A stretch of DNA of 64,000 nt from Corinectria fuckeliana (GCA_019137255.1 WPDH01000260.1:115725-179724); one strand, 5' to 3'. Counted from the first letter of the stretch, positions 1 to 11,199 are shown. Made by a program: numbers and translations. The notes: generated by a model from the sequence alone, not told the origin.

Positions 1-873
1 TAGTTTAATACTAATTTTCTCTCTTAGAAATATAATTATATAAAGTTAAGCTTTATAACTATCTTAGTATATAAAAAGTAGTTAAAAAAGGTTTTTATTA
101 AGAAAATAAAACTAAAAAACCTAACTTAATAGTAAATCTTAATTCTTAATAGTTTTACTAGTTATATCTTTATTTAATTTTAATTTTAAGTATTATTTTA
201 TTAAATTTAAGTTATTTATTTACCTTCTTATAGCTTATATATTATATAATTACTTAATATAAGTATATTTAGCTTAATTAAGTATACTTTTAAATATTAT
301 ATATACTAGTATTCCTCTTTTATATTAATAGCTCTTATTTTAAAATAATACTTTTTAAAGTATTATAAAATAACTTTAAAAAAAATTATAACTAAAAGAA
401 ATCTTTAAAATAGTTTTTTTAAAGTAGAAATATAACTAGTTAATATAAAAAAACTATTAATATATATTATAATTACTAACTAAGTATTATAAGTAAAAAT
501 AATATTTTATATCTTAAAGTATTAAAAGATTATATAAGATAGTATTTCTTATATACTAAGAAATAAAAATAAGCTTATAAGCTAGCTTAATTTACTATAA
601 AGTAATCTTAATAATTTTAATTATATTATCTAAAAGATAAAAAGAAAAGCTAGTAATATACTTAATTATTAGACTATAAAAATTATTAAATTAAGATATA
701 AAGTTATATATTTAAAAAACTAAATAAGATTATAAAAAGTTATAAGAAAGAAAGTAATTAAATTTAACCTAATTACTACTTTTTTAATATATATAAAGAT
801 TATAAAAGCTAAGAGTAAGACTATAAAAAAAAAAAGAAAAAAAATATATTTTATTTATCCTAATAAAAGAAAT
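1..873. repeat. A+T-rich, RIP-like degenerate block
   Basis: Almost entirely A and T with short homopolymers and no open reading frame of note. This is what heavily RIP-mutated repeat DNA looks like in Pezizomycotina. No recognisable parent element remains in this part. The A+T-rich sequence resumes for about 110 bases after the embedded LTR element (1547-1660) and then changes abruptly to normal composition. Confidence 0.85.
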
Positions 874-1019
874 TATAAGAGTACAGCTCACTAAGAGCTC
901 TCTTATAATCTGTTATATAGCATAATTAAGTAACACAGCTTACTTAAATTATTTAATCTTTTTAGCCTTACAGCTAGGACTTTCTATTAAAGGTTAGGCA
1001 TATCACCCTAACTCTTATA
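874..1019 (+). repeat. Left LTR of the miniature element, heavily mutated copy
   Basis: Aligns without gaps to 1396-1541. I count about 22 differences, all transitions, and in every one the left copy has A or T where the right copy has G or C (about 17 G-to-A and 5 C-to-T read on the plus strand). This one-way pattern fits RIP or related deamination acting on one LTR more than the other. Confidence 0.85.
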
Positions 1020-1102
1020 ATTATTCGAGTACGCGTTAGGTTTAGTGCTGTGCGGAAGGTTATACGTTTAAGTCCTAGTGCGGGCCTGACCACAGAAAAA
1101 AG

Positions 1103-1140
1103 ATCCTTGTGACCGCGATAGGCGCTAGGCTCACAAGGAT
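1103..1140. repeat. Perfect 10-bp inverted repeat inside the element
   Basis: ATCCTTGTGA at 1103-1112 is the exact reverse complement of TCACAAGGAT at 1131-1140, leaving an 18-base loop. In RNA it would form a stable hairpin just downstream of the left LTR, a position where LTR elements often carry packaging or dimerisation signals. That role is only a guess here. Confidence 0.6.
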
Positions 1141-1395
1141 GAGCGTGTGCAGTTGTCTGCTACGACTAAAGCCTTAGGGGTTAACAGCAGTGGTTATCTT
1201 AGGCCTGGGAGCCGGGCCACCCTCTAACACACACGTATGTACGGGTGCGACAGGGTCGCTATGTTCCTGACCTTATAGGGGCTGACCCTCTATAATGGTG
1301 CAGAAGAGGCTGCCTGCGCCTAGAGCAGAAGAGGCTGCGCTACGCCTACTGATAAGCTAGCAGCCCGAGACATGCTGTTAAGAGGGGGGGATAAT

Positions 1396-1541
1396 TGTAA
1401 GGGTACAGCTCGCTGAGAGCTCCCTTATAATCTGTTGTGCGGCACGATTAAGTGACGCAGCTTACTCGAATTGTTTGATCTTTTTGGCCTTACAGCTAGG
1501 ACTTTCTATTGAAGGTTAGGCATGCCGCCCTAACTCTTATA
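1396..1541 (+). repeat. Right LTR of the miniature element, better preserved copy
   Basis: Begins TGTAAGGGT after the purine run and ends ACTCTTATA before the second GAAAT target copy. It keeps CpG and TpG sites that are lost in the left LTR, so it is closer to the ancestral sequence. Confidence 0.85.
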
Positions 1542-1930
1542 GAAATCTTTAAAAAAGTAAATAGTTTAACTATAAATAGTATAATAAATATATTCTAGTC
1601 TTAGCTAGTTATTTTCTATTATATTTGTTAAGAAATATAGCCTTAAAGTCTAATTAAAAACACAGTCTGCTACGCGAGATACAAGTACGCGCGGGATGCC
1701 GGGTCCCCACCCTATCTTGGTGTCTAAAAACGGAGGCAACTGAGAAAGCTCTCAACGTCCACGTTACTGGATCGATCCTATACTACTTGTTACATGGCTT
1801 ACTGTTCAGTCACTTTGTATTCTGACTGGTGCTTTTGTGATTTGCGTCGTTTGGGAAATCTTCAGTCCCGTCTCTGTCTGGACACTCAGCGGCGCTTTCA
1901 CTCGGAATCATAAGTCGCCCGCCCCCTAGT

Positions 1931-3076
1931 TCATGACTTGTCCGTATCGGTCGTATACGTCTTTGACGAGCCACAGTACTCAACCCATCCATCGAGGTTC
2001 ATCTTTTTGATGACCTTGCTAAACTTTTCGGTGCCCTTGGCCTTGCCGGCGTGAGAGCAGATGACCTCCTTTTCTTTGTCGGTGACCTTGGGCGCCTTGT
2101 CGGGATACTCGATGTTGAAAACAGGCTTGTCGGCGTCGATGAAGGCGGCAAAGGTCTCGCATTCGCTGTACTGGATGCACTGCTCGTTGACGGAGAAGTG
2201 GACGTAGCCCAGCACGTCGTCGATGATGTCGCCGGCGTTCTTGAGGCCTGTCGACATGTTGTACTTGGCGGCTTCGGCGGAGAGGAACTTCATGTAGGAG
2301 ACGGAGTCCGATGCGGTGAGCCCCAGGCCGTTATCATTTTGCTGTCGAGGGTCAGTCAGGGGCTTCTCCGTTTCTCTCTCTAGCACTCCTGTGAGTCGTA
2401 CGTAGCCGTCCACGTTGTCAGGATCGATAGCATTACACCCCTTCTGGGAAGCCAGCTTGATGCGCGTCTCCATGATGCTGCGCACCTTCGGGCTGGAGAC
2501 GTTGAGCCACTTCTCGCCCTCCCAGCCGTCGAGCCCCTTGCCCAAGTCCGCATCGTCAAAGTCGCCGGCGTCGTCGCGCCAGTCCTCCCACGAGCCGGCG
2601 CTGAAGTAGCAGATGACGTGCTTGCCGGCATCGCGCAGGGCAGAGAGCACGGACTTGTCGTTGTCGTACAGGTCGAGGTCCCAGATGTCCGTGCCAGGCT
2701 CGAGGTCGTCGGTGCTGTCGTCGGTGAGCACGATGGGGTACTTGAGAATGATCTGCCACGAGGCGCCGACGGCGGGCTGCCAGACGCTTGAGTTGTTGGC
2801 AACGGTGTTGTTGTTATCGTCGGAGGACGAGTCGTCGTCTCCGCCACTGCTGTTGTCGCCGTCACTGTGGCTGTCGCTACTGTCGCCGCCGTCGCCGTCC
2901 TTCCCGCGCGTCAACCCGACGCCGAGACCGACAGCGAGACCGATGACGATGACGAGGGCGACGCCGACAAGGGCGACCTTCTTCCACAGCGGCCACGCGG
3001 CCTTGGTCTTGCCGGCGGCCGCGGGTTTCGCCTCGGTCATGACGGCCGTTGTGCTGCCAACTTCCGCCGCTGACAT
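1931..3076 (-). CDS. Membrane-anchored GH114 endo-alpha-1,4-polygalactosaminidase (Ega3-like)
   Basis: Two exons on the minus strand, 2402-3076 and 1931-2341, give 361 residues. An Ala-rich N-terminus leads to one hydrophobic segment (about residues 29-48), then an Asp/Ser/Gly-rich linker, then a GH114 catalytic domain: a type II membrane topology like fungal Ega3. The family features visible are KHVICYFSAGSWEDWR, the acidic DPDNVDGY motif and the downstream NEQC motif. GH114 enzymes cleave galactosamine-containing exopolysaccharide; no other galactosaminogalactan synthesis gene is in the window. The intron (2342-2401, GTACGA...CAG) is 60 bp, a multiple of three with no stop, so retention would add 20 residues within the catalytic domain; removal joins DPDNVDGY to QNDNG as in the family. 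A start at 3172 is also open but its extra 32 residues look like 5' UTR. Confidence 0.85.
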   Translation of the reverse strand: MSAAEVGSTTAVMTEAKPAAAGKTKAAWPLWKKVALVGVALVIVIGLAVGLGVGLTRGKDGDGGDSSDSHSDGDNSSGGDDDSSSDDNNNTVANNSSVWQPAVGASWQIILKYPIVLTDDSTDDLEPGTDIWDLDLYDNDKSVLSALRDAGKHVICYFSAGSWEDWRDDAGDFDDADLGKGLDGWEGEKWLNVSSPKVRSIMETRIKLASQKGCNAIDPDNVDGYVRLTGVLERETEKPLTDPRQQNDNGLGLTASDSVSYMKFLSAEAAKYNMSTGLKNAGDIIDDVLGYVHFSVNEQCIQYSECETFAAFIDADKPVFNIEYPDKAPKVTDKEKEVICSHAGKAKGTEKFSKVIKKMNLDGWVEYCGSSKTYTTDTDKS

Positions 3077-4656
3077 GGTTCGTCGGTCCCAGGTACCGTC
3101 TAAGCGGGAGATGTGACGATGGGTGTGGGTGAAGTTGGGAAACGAAGAACAAGAATCAAAGAGATACGACAAAGAAAGACACGACAGATGCCTATGAAGG
3201 GCAGAGAATAACCATAAGAAATGAAGGACACCTGCCCGCCTGACTTACGGCAATGCCATGCAATCCTCAACCTCTCTTCTTTTACGAGATGGAATCCTTC
3301 CAACCTCAGCCCCCGGCCAGATGAATTAGGCTTAGAAACTAAGCTGGTGATGCGACGGGCGGAACGCGGCGCAGCAAAACAGGCGCCAGCCAGGGGCTCA
3401 ACCTCAAATGAACCAAGCGGGGTGAGAAGACGATGCGCAATGACTGTGGCTAGTTAGAAGAGGCCTGGGCCTATTTCAAGTTCACCGGTCTAAAGCGCGA
3501 GTCTAGAACAGCCCGGACGCCTTGGCTGGCGTATTCGGGAGGGTCTAACCGGCAATCGGGCCTGTCAACAGCTAACTACCTAAGTACAGAGATCTGCCGT
3601 ATTGAGCGCGATGAAGGCGCTCGTGGATGGGGTTCACCCGGGGGGAGTATATACTACGTACTAAGTGCTGATATGGTGCATAATGGCTAAGCTTCCTCAC
3701 CGTGTGAGTGCAACTCGCCATAGGGAACCTAGCTACCTTAACTTAGTTAATAATAATACTCTATGTTCGCGGCTAAGTCGGCATCGAATTTATGGCGTAG
3801 AGCCTGGGCGGCGGTGCTCGCGGCCTAGCGCATCCACTTTCAGCTGTCGTGAGGAAGAAGCTACAACTAACGTCAGTACTGTAGTGATTACCATACGGAC
3901 CATTCGATATAGTTGGGTGCCGGGGGTAGGCTGGCTCCCTCTTTGGGGCATTGCTGGCTATGCAATCTACCCTACACATCGTTGAGATAATCTCCGTTCT
4001 CTGCGGGCCGTCAACCCGAGTCGCTCACACCAGCCCCGCATAACCGGAAAAGGAGTTCAAAAGAATGCATGTCGATGGCGACGGCTAATTGTGAACATGC
4101 GTAAGATCACGAATAATAATAGTGGCTAATCGTGTTACATGACTAGAATCAACGGGAATCTGTTCTCAACCGGCGCCAAGTTGTTGGACCTTTGTCTGGA
4201 AATCTAGATAAACCCTAGTTAGAACAAGAGAATCCGAAGCGTCAGTGCTTTAGGAGCTCCACGTCATACAACATTGTTATTCCTCGATCACGTCCTGGCA
4301 TTGAGAAAACAACACCCGATAATTCCCTAGACAGTGGTGTCATGATGGCCAGACCTCGCCTTGCCTTTGAACATGAAAATTACCCATGGCTTCCCCTCCT
4401 GCTCCTCGGCTGAGTAGATAAGCCCTCGCCATCACCACTGAGTCCCGAAAGGGAAATCCGGAGCTTCAACCGTCCGATGAGGACAGCAACGCACATCTGA
4501 TTCTTGCCAGCCTGGCTTTATGTGATGGGCCCATTGTAAACGGTATAAGTTGATGTAGGTCGAGAGCAGGCTGACCGTGCTTCCCGTCATCAACCACCCG
4601 ACTCGTGCTGAGCTGCATCTTCTTTTCATCTCGACATCGCAATTGACCCCACGATT
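3077..4656. other. Intergenic region, no supported gene
   Basis: Shared upstream region of the divergent GH114 gene (minus) and the RDEL protein gene (plus). It contains short open frames with no family signature and atypical composition. No RNA gene or transposon end was recognised. Confidence 0.6.
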
Positions 4657-5486
4657 ATGAAGCCCTCCTCAGCCTCGGTCCTAGCCGTCATGACCGCAGG
4701 CGCGACCCAAGCCTTCAACTTCCGCAAGCCATCCGCCGAGCCCCACAGGGTCGAAGGCTTCGACTGGAAGAACCCGTTCTCGTCGGATTCCCTCTCGGCC
4801 TTCGAGTCGGCTTGCGAATCCACAGCCAGCTTCCAAGCCCTCGAGTACACCCTCCATGATCTGGTGGAGCCCCCGCCCAAAGGCCTGAAGCCCTGGGCCA
4901 ACGGCCTCAAGAAGGTATTCTCTGGGAGGGAGTATCCGGGCGGCTGGGCGGGCATGGACCGCCATCTTCACGATCGGAGTCTGATGCTGATGGACTATGC
5001 GAAGCTGCCGCTTCTAGTCCGTGGGTGGATCGAGGAGGAGGAGCGGACAGGCGGCAAGGGCAAGGCTCTTTTTGCCGTCTTTGACAAGCCCAAGGAGGCA
5101 GACGAGGTGGAATCCGTGGTCGAGTTCCCGAGTGCCGACGAGATCGATCGCTCGCAGGATGAGCAACGGGTCGTCATCTTCGCCCCCGGTGCTCTATATG
5201 GAGTCCTTCCGCTCTGGGCTGCCGAAGCCAGCGAGTGCAAGGGTAAGTCAATAACGACGCGAAGCCGTCCCCGCGTCGTCCCCTTTTGCTCATACGTTTG
5301 CGTTTAGATATTCTCTCCGACCTTGGAAAGTACAGGACCGCGGCCGAGGATGGCGGTGTTGTTGCCTGGGTTCTACACACAGCACCAGACGGGAAGAAGA
5401 TGGAGTTTGATATCAAGGTGAGTGCCTTGAAGGCCAAGGATGTCGAGGCAAAGGAGGAAGAGACAGCTGCAAGGGATGAGCTGTAG
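4657..5486 (+). CDS. Secreted/ER-luminal protein of unknown function ending in RDEL
   Basis: Two exons, 4657-5242 and 5308-5486, joined over a 65-bp intron with GTAAGT donor and TTTAG acceptor, give 254 residues. Splicing turns SECK|DILSDLGKY into one continuous frame. The first 20 or so residues (MKPSSASVLAVMTAGATQAF) have the hydrophobic core and small residues of a signal peptide, though with a short n-region. The last four residues are RDEL, a variant of the KDEL/HDEL retrieval signal, so I infer an endoplasmic reticulum luminal protein. The body is acidic and charged, with a Trp/Gly/Tyr-rich stretch around REYPGGWAGMD and a Lys/Glu-rich C-terminus. I do not recognise the family. The coding status rests on a clean frame, consensus splice sites and coherent protein character. 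Confidence 0.7.
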
Positions 5487-6131
5487 TGTCCGGAGGAGGA
5501 TGCCAATCAATGCAACCAATATGCTGCATGGCACTTCCACTACGTATATTCCTGATGCCCTGATACCCCGATGCCACCTAGGTCTCATGGTTGCTCCTCA
5601 TCGTGGGTTTCCGCTTCTGGATCTCGTTTGAGCTTGTTGGTTTTCTGGTCCGGCTGTTATCGCCCTAGATCTCGGCCCTTTGAAATATCGCGACCGTTTC
5701 TAGCTCTTCACCTGTTGCAGGTTGCCTCTCAACTCAGCTCAAATGCTTATTCTTTTCGAACTCCTCTCATACTGTGTCCCATCCACCTCATTATTTCCCT
5801 TCTCGGGGCAACGGTGCCCTTGGTTGAAATCCTTGGACCCTCTACGCTGTCCAAGTAAGCGCCGTGCACGAAAGGATATTATTCCTGGAAATGTCTGCTT
5901 TGGCTTGTGAGACCGGCCGCCGCATTGTCCATGGCCATCCGTGTTTCTTTTCATCTGCTGCCTCTGTCGGCATCTCATCCCTTACTCTTGAAGCTTCCTG
6001 CCAAAAACACACGCATTTGGCTCCCGCCATGCTCAGGCTACGTCCGTCACGAAGCAGCGGATTGCCCTCTCCCCACGCGAATTGTTGCCGCGCCCCTTTC
6101 TACATACTATTCCCACGTCTTAGTCAAGGTC
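5487..6131. other. 3' flank of the RDEL gene, no further gene seen
   Basis: Pyrimidine-rich sequence with overlapping short frames on both strands. I see no domain or splice pattern supporting a gene. The MITE-like element begins immediately after it. Confidence 0.5.
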
Positions 6132-6254
6132 TACGGTGGCACATTAGGCAAGGTGCGCCATCGTGCAACAACCCAAAATCAACTTCGCGAAATCACAATT
6201 CCCTTCCCCTTATGCCCCCCTATAGCCCCCTAAATTATAGGGCCACCCACTATA

Positions 6255-6400
6255 AGATAGTTTGTCAATTAATTAGTCAGATAGATACCAGCTAGACAGC
6301 TAGACAGCCAGTCAACCAGTTAGTTAATTAGATAGACAGTTAGTTAGTCAGTTAGTTAGTTAGTCAGTTAGTCAGTTAGTTAGTTAGCTAGCTAGCTAGT
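6255..6400. repeat. Simple repeat of GTTA/GACA/GCTA type units
   Basis: Long run of degenerate four-base units (TAGT, TAGA, CAGT, TAGC) inside the MITE-like element, most regular at 6330-6400. It probably expanded by slippage after insertion. Confidence 0.7.
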
Positions 6401-6514
6401 AAATTATTCCTTAAGGCCCTTTATAAAGAAAGTACATATAGCTATATGCATAACCTTTAGATTTCTCTTTTTAATATATACAATTATCGATTTAGGGAAA
6501 TTAGAATTTGGGTT

Positions 6515-6575
6515 TTAAAAATCTAGGATTTAGGTTGTTACACTTTTAGCACTTATTATCTAATGTGTGACTGTA
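6515..6575 (-). repeat. Internal second copy of the right terminal repeat
   Basis: Read on the minus strand from 6577, this begins TCTACAGTCACACATTAGAT and continues with similarity to the left terminus up to the AACAACC block and slightly beyond. Several differences from the outer copies are G-to-A or C-to-T. The outer right terminus begins 76 bases further on, so the element has tandem right ends. Confidence 0.6.
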
Positions 6576-6651
6576 GATATGAGGTGTGATTTTCCGATTT
6601 CCGATTTTGCGTTATTACACGTTGGCGCACCTTGCCTAATGTGCGACCGTA

Positions 6652-8541
6652 AAGGTCCTAGGAAAGAGCATCCTCACTGAGCCACATAAATCTCGCTCTC
6701 GTTCGCCTGTTCGCTGACACGGTTTCTTTGCTATTCCTCTCAGTTTTGTACTGGGTGTTGCTTTGCCGCACTCCGCCGTCCTTTTCAGGTCCGACGCTCC
6801 AGAGGTCGGGATGGGCGTTGACATCTCTGAGGTGCTGTGTGAGACGACTAACCCCTCGGAACAGGCAGCGATGAACAGCTATTACTGATGAGTCTAGATG
6901 ACATATACTACGAGCATTTCACAAGGACCGTGTTTCGACGGCGGTCTCAAGGATAGCTTGGAGAAGCCAGTGCCACTAGCGGGCTTTCACACGATCTGTT
7001 TCGCTATGAGGGAATACTTCAAAATATATGTGGTCTCGACTTGACGGGTGGGCGACGTTTACGCCATGTTGCTATTGGTATACGCCTTGATTGCCCTAGT
7101 CTGTACAGCTTGGGTGGTAGTCTACTCAAGTCCAACGTAAGTACCGTCAAACCAAACATTTGCACCTACATAAATCCTTCACTTTAGATATTAAGGCTCC
7201 CAGCCTATGAAACCTACTTGAGGCCCTACAAGCCACACGTTTTCATCGGCGTCTAATGTCCAATGCTAAGCTCGTATCCCATACGCGCCGTTTGACGGCG
7301 CCTTCTTCAGCCGCAGTCAAGGAGTATGTGGCATGGTATTGGATTGTGATTGGTCTTTCTCAACTGCTTGTTTGTGCGGTAAGTGAAGATATTGGAAGCT
7401 TATTGGCAGAAACACGATACTCACTCGCCGCCAATCACGCATCAACGGGACACGAGCTTGCCGCCGAGACATGAAAGAGAATACAAGTTTCGCTGCTGAC
7501 ATCTCGAAGCCGTCTACTCTCTCAATGCCGCATGACATTCTAGCTAGCTGAACTTCATACAGAACCTCTCCGCAGGAAGGAAAAATTATCACTAAGCATG
7601 AGCTGAACAAGCCTCCGAGCAAACCAACAGGTACATCCTCGTCCGGGGGTAGTTAACTCGAGTGTATAGAGATGTGGGGAGAATATACTTGCTCCCCTCT
7701 TCACAAATCCCCTGTTGTTTACACATGACCACCCACATTGACTTGCACTGACGCTTGCATTGCTCTCGTCTTGAGATTCACACTGTCAGACACCGTCCAT
7801 TCTAACCGGGGTTGCTTTGTTGTCCTGGGCGCAGACCAGATCGAGGCTACCCGCTCGGGGTCTGTCGTATCGAACATCGCCGTTACCCGGCCATCAAGAG
7901 GTGATGTACCAGTGTGCGGTATCATCTAGTGTATTCATAGCTGGAGTAATTAGCTTGAAGCCAGGAGGGAGCACCCTTTTTGGATATTGGGAGCCCTCTA
8001 GCCCGAGCTCCTTCTCGCTCCTTCTCGCATCTGCTCTGTATCATGCTTGCTCGTAGGAGTGACATGTATCAAGCTCAATCTACCCAAGACGCTCCGCTAT
8101 CGCCAGCATCACAAAGCATACAGTGAGAAGGAGTAGCATCCTAAAATACATAATGGCCATGACAATCTAGAAATGTTCCTTTGTGAACAGAGGAGCACTC
8201 ATTGACTTGGGAAGTATGTAGCATTATTGTCAAGCTGCTTCGCCTTCACCTGGCTCCAAGCCTGAAGTATCAAACGGCGGTGATTCCGGCGCTCAAATAG
8301 TACATCATCGTCGTCAAGTAAATACACGTTTCCTCCTGCGTATACGCTATTATACAGCACCCCTCCCGCGAGAAACCACGGGCCTTTTGTATCTCCTAAC
8401 GCCTGAAGCTATCAACAAATAGCCCCGCAAATGCTTCGGGTATCCTAAGAGAATCGTCCCCATGCACACCCCAATAATACACTGAACTGCTAAACCAGTC
8501 ATAGATCCTCATAAACGAGAGCAAGGCCTCTACAACAGCTC
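6652..8541. other. Intergenic region, no supported gene
   Basis: About 1.9 kb downstream of the Zn2Cys6 regulator. Several short open frames exist on both strands, but none shows a domain, a codon-use contrast or convincing splice signals. I see no tRNA or transposon ends. Confidence 0.55.
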
Positions 8542-11199
8542 TTAATTAGTTGCCATGAATTTCGAACTCCCTTCTTGCTTGAAGAGCCAGTCGCTGTTGG
8601 CGTCGACCATGAAGTTGGTAATGTTGAACTCGTTGGGCACAGTCAACTCCGCGCTGTTACCGTTGGTCATCTCCATATCGCTGCTGGCCGGCGCTTGTGC
8701 CTGGCCTGCGCCGTTGATGTTCTCGCCGCCCATCGGGAGGCGGGGGACGTTGAAAAAGTCGAAGACGTCGAGATACTCTAGCTCGTTTGGCGCTGGCGTC
8801 CTGGCGGGTGTGATGCTAGGCAACCGGCTGAGGGCGGACCCTCCATGCCGTGGCTGGCGCGAGATGAGGAAGTCAAGGTCGAATGCCGTGCGTCGCATAT
8901 CTGACAGTATCTTGATGGAGCTTGGGGTCACGCCGTCGCCTTGGCGCTCACTGTCGCGGTGCTCGTCAAGCACCCTCTGCAGAAGCTGCGAGTATCTTGC
9001 GGCGACGGGCCAGAAGCGGCCCATCTCCCGCAGAGACTCGACGAAGAATGATATCTGGGGAGACAGCTTGTGTTCGACAGTCGAGCCGTGGACGAGAAGA
9101 AGCCGCGCAGACACCCATAGGGTAAAGGCGAACGGCGGACCGAGCTTCTCCAGCATGCCATTGTTGACTACAAACTCCCCGAGTGCGGCCACGTTCTCCA
9201 CCGCGCTGTGACACCTCTGAGACGCACTATAAGATGGCGTGAATATGGGAGACCGTGTCGTTGGATATGCCGCGGATGAGTGAAGGCGAATCACGGCGGT
9301 GTGGTAGGTGGCATGAAGCATAACCCAGGCGCAGTTGATGTTCTTGCTGCCGGGCTGGAAGAGCTTGGCCATGTTACCAAACTCGCCGGGCAGACCGAAC
9401 TTCCAAGATGTGAGCATGTTGTCGAGCTCCTTGTATCGCATTTGCCACTGCTCCACGTCGCTCAGGGCACTGATATCCACCGGCTGCTTGAGGAACTTGT
9501 GAACATTGGACAATATGCCAAGGATCTCAACGTAGTGGGCAAACGCGCCGAGGTTCTCTGGGCGATCCGGTTCATGCTCTGAAGACTCGTCGTGATGGCT
9601 TTCCGTTCTGAACCATCGGGTTTCCACTTTTTGGTTCTTGATCCACAGGTCATCGCGGCACGGCAGGGTGCGGTCGATCTCCTTGTCGTCGAGGGCGAAT
9701 TCGAATGCCGTGGCGATTGTCGCATATCTGTCCAGCAAGTAAATCATCCAGAAGAGCCGCCGTCGAGCCTCTTCTTCGATGAAGTCTTTGGGTTCGGGTA
9801 GAGTGATGGCCCGGAGGGTGTAGATGGACATGTAGTGGGGGGAGACGGTAGAGGATGTGGCCTCGACGGCCAGCCCAAGCTGCACAACGGAGCGAGTGAT
9901 GAGCGCCATGATATTCCACCCAGGAGGGCCATTGCTACTACCGCAGAGGTCGAGGGCGAGGATGACAAGGGCCTGCAAGGACTTTACCGACGAGTTTCCC
10001 ATGCCGTAGAGCAGCACGCGCTCCTTGGAGACTTTATGGTAGTGCTCCCTGCGCTCCTCTGTTAGCCTAGCGTCGGTGGAATATCGCATTGTGGTAGCGA
10101 CAATGGCGTGGAGCAGGACCCGATCAGTCTCGTCGAGAGTTGAGGGTCCAAACAAAGAGTCGAGGGTGGTTTTCCGGTGGAGGATAGGGCACCAAGTGTT
10201 GATGTGCTTGAAGTATAGGTCTACGAGGGCGTAGAGCAGGTCGTAGGGGGGCATGTCTCGATCGGGGGTTGTGGTTCCTGGCGCCGACGGCATGGGTGCC
10301 GTTGGGGAGTGACTGGAGCCGTAGTAGTCCTGGGCAGCAGCGCTGGGCTGCATGGGCGCCATATGAGGCGGCGCCGACATTGCGGACAGCGGCCCTTGGT
10401 TGTGGTAGCCATCGTTGATGCTGGGGGTGTGAGGAACGCCAAACTCGATGTTCTGGGGGCCAGCGGGGAAGTTTGCGCCAGCGGACTTGTGGAGGAAGAG
10501 GGCGGAATCGGCCTGGGGTGTGCGGATGGGCTCTGATGCGCGGAAGAGGCTCGTCGTCGGGGCGTCTCTGGGGGTACTGCCTTGATCGCTGGGGAGGCTT
10601 GGGTTGCTGTTGCGGATGCTGGTGGCGAGACCGGGATGCGAGTGAGTGGCGAGCGAGACATGGAGGATCTCGGAGTGGGTGCGCAGTATCTCCTCGAGTT
10701 TGTCCAGGCGCTGCTCCAGCTCGCGGCCGTAGCCTGCTCGAAGACCGGGCTTCTTTCGCTCTCTATACTCGCAGATGGCGCCGTTGCGGGTACACCAACC
10801 GCATGATGGCTGACCACGATCGCATTTGACCTGCAGCCGACAGACCGGTCAGTGATATTGCACTTGGCGAAGAAGGTGGTGGTGGGTGGTAAAGCTTACC
10901 TTTCTCTGCTTGCAAAGCTCGCACCTGGGAGTGATGCTGTTAGTCTGGGACTGTGAGGCGGGGATGCTGTGTATAATGGGAAGTGAAATCTGGTGAGGCG
11001 ATTCGGGGGTTGGGTTGGTCTCGAGGTCGGGCTCAGGCTCAGGCTCGGGTGAGGGTTCGGGCTCTGCTGCTTCTGAGGGTGAGGGTGGTGATGGGGGATA
11101 TGATGAAGCCTCAGAGGGCGACATGGTGGGTGGCAGCGAGACAGTGAGTGGGTGGGTGGGGTTTCAAGACAATCTCGTCGGTGACGACAACAACGACGG

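Larger units (their letters stand above)
874..1541 (+). mobile_element. Miniature LTR retroelement (TRIM-like) with target-site duplication
   Basis: Two 146-bp direct repeats (874-1019 and 1396-1541) flank a 376-bp non-coding interior. The ends are short inverted repeats: the right copy starts TGTAAGGGT and ends ACTCTTATA, which fits an original TG...CA LTR after C-to-T change. A 5-bp duplication, GAAAT, sits immediately outside both ends (869-873 and 1542-1546). Directly before the right LTR is a purine run (AAGAGGGGGGG, followed by ATAAT), as expected of a polypurine tract. There is no gag or pol, so the element would have depended on proteins from elsewhere. No convincing primer-binding site was seen after the left LTR. 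The interior is much less A+T-rich than the DNA around it. Confidence 0.85.
6132..6651. mobile_element. MITE-like element with long imperfect terminal inverted repeats
   Basis: The left end (from 6132, TACGGTGGCACATTAGGCAA) and the reverse complement of the right end (to 6651) match over about 50 bases with only a handful of mismatches, including a shared uninterrupted 22-base core ending in GTGCGCCA. Both ends carry TA outermost, so the element is probably 6134-6649 with a TA target duplication, typical of Tc1/mariner-type elements. It has no transposase. The interior holds a tetranucleotide-like repeat (about 6255-6400) and A+T-rich sequence. A second, diverged right-end copy lies inside at about 6515-6575. 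I could not tie the terminal sequence to a named family. Confidence 0.75.

Noticed and set aside
1020..1090. tRNA-derived (SINE-like) start in the interior of the miniature LTR element
   Set aside because: Weak A-box and B-box words are only about 22 bases apart, too close for a tRNA, and the element has clear LTR structure.
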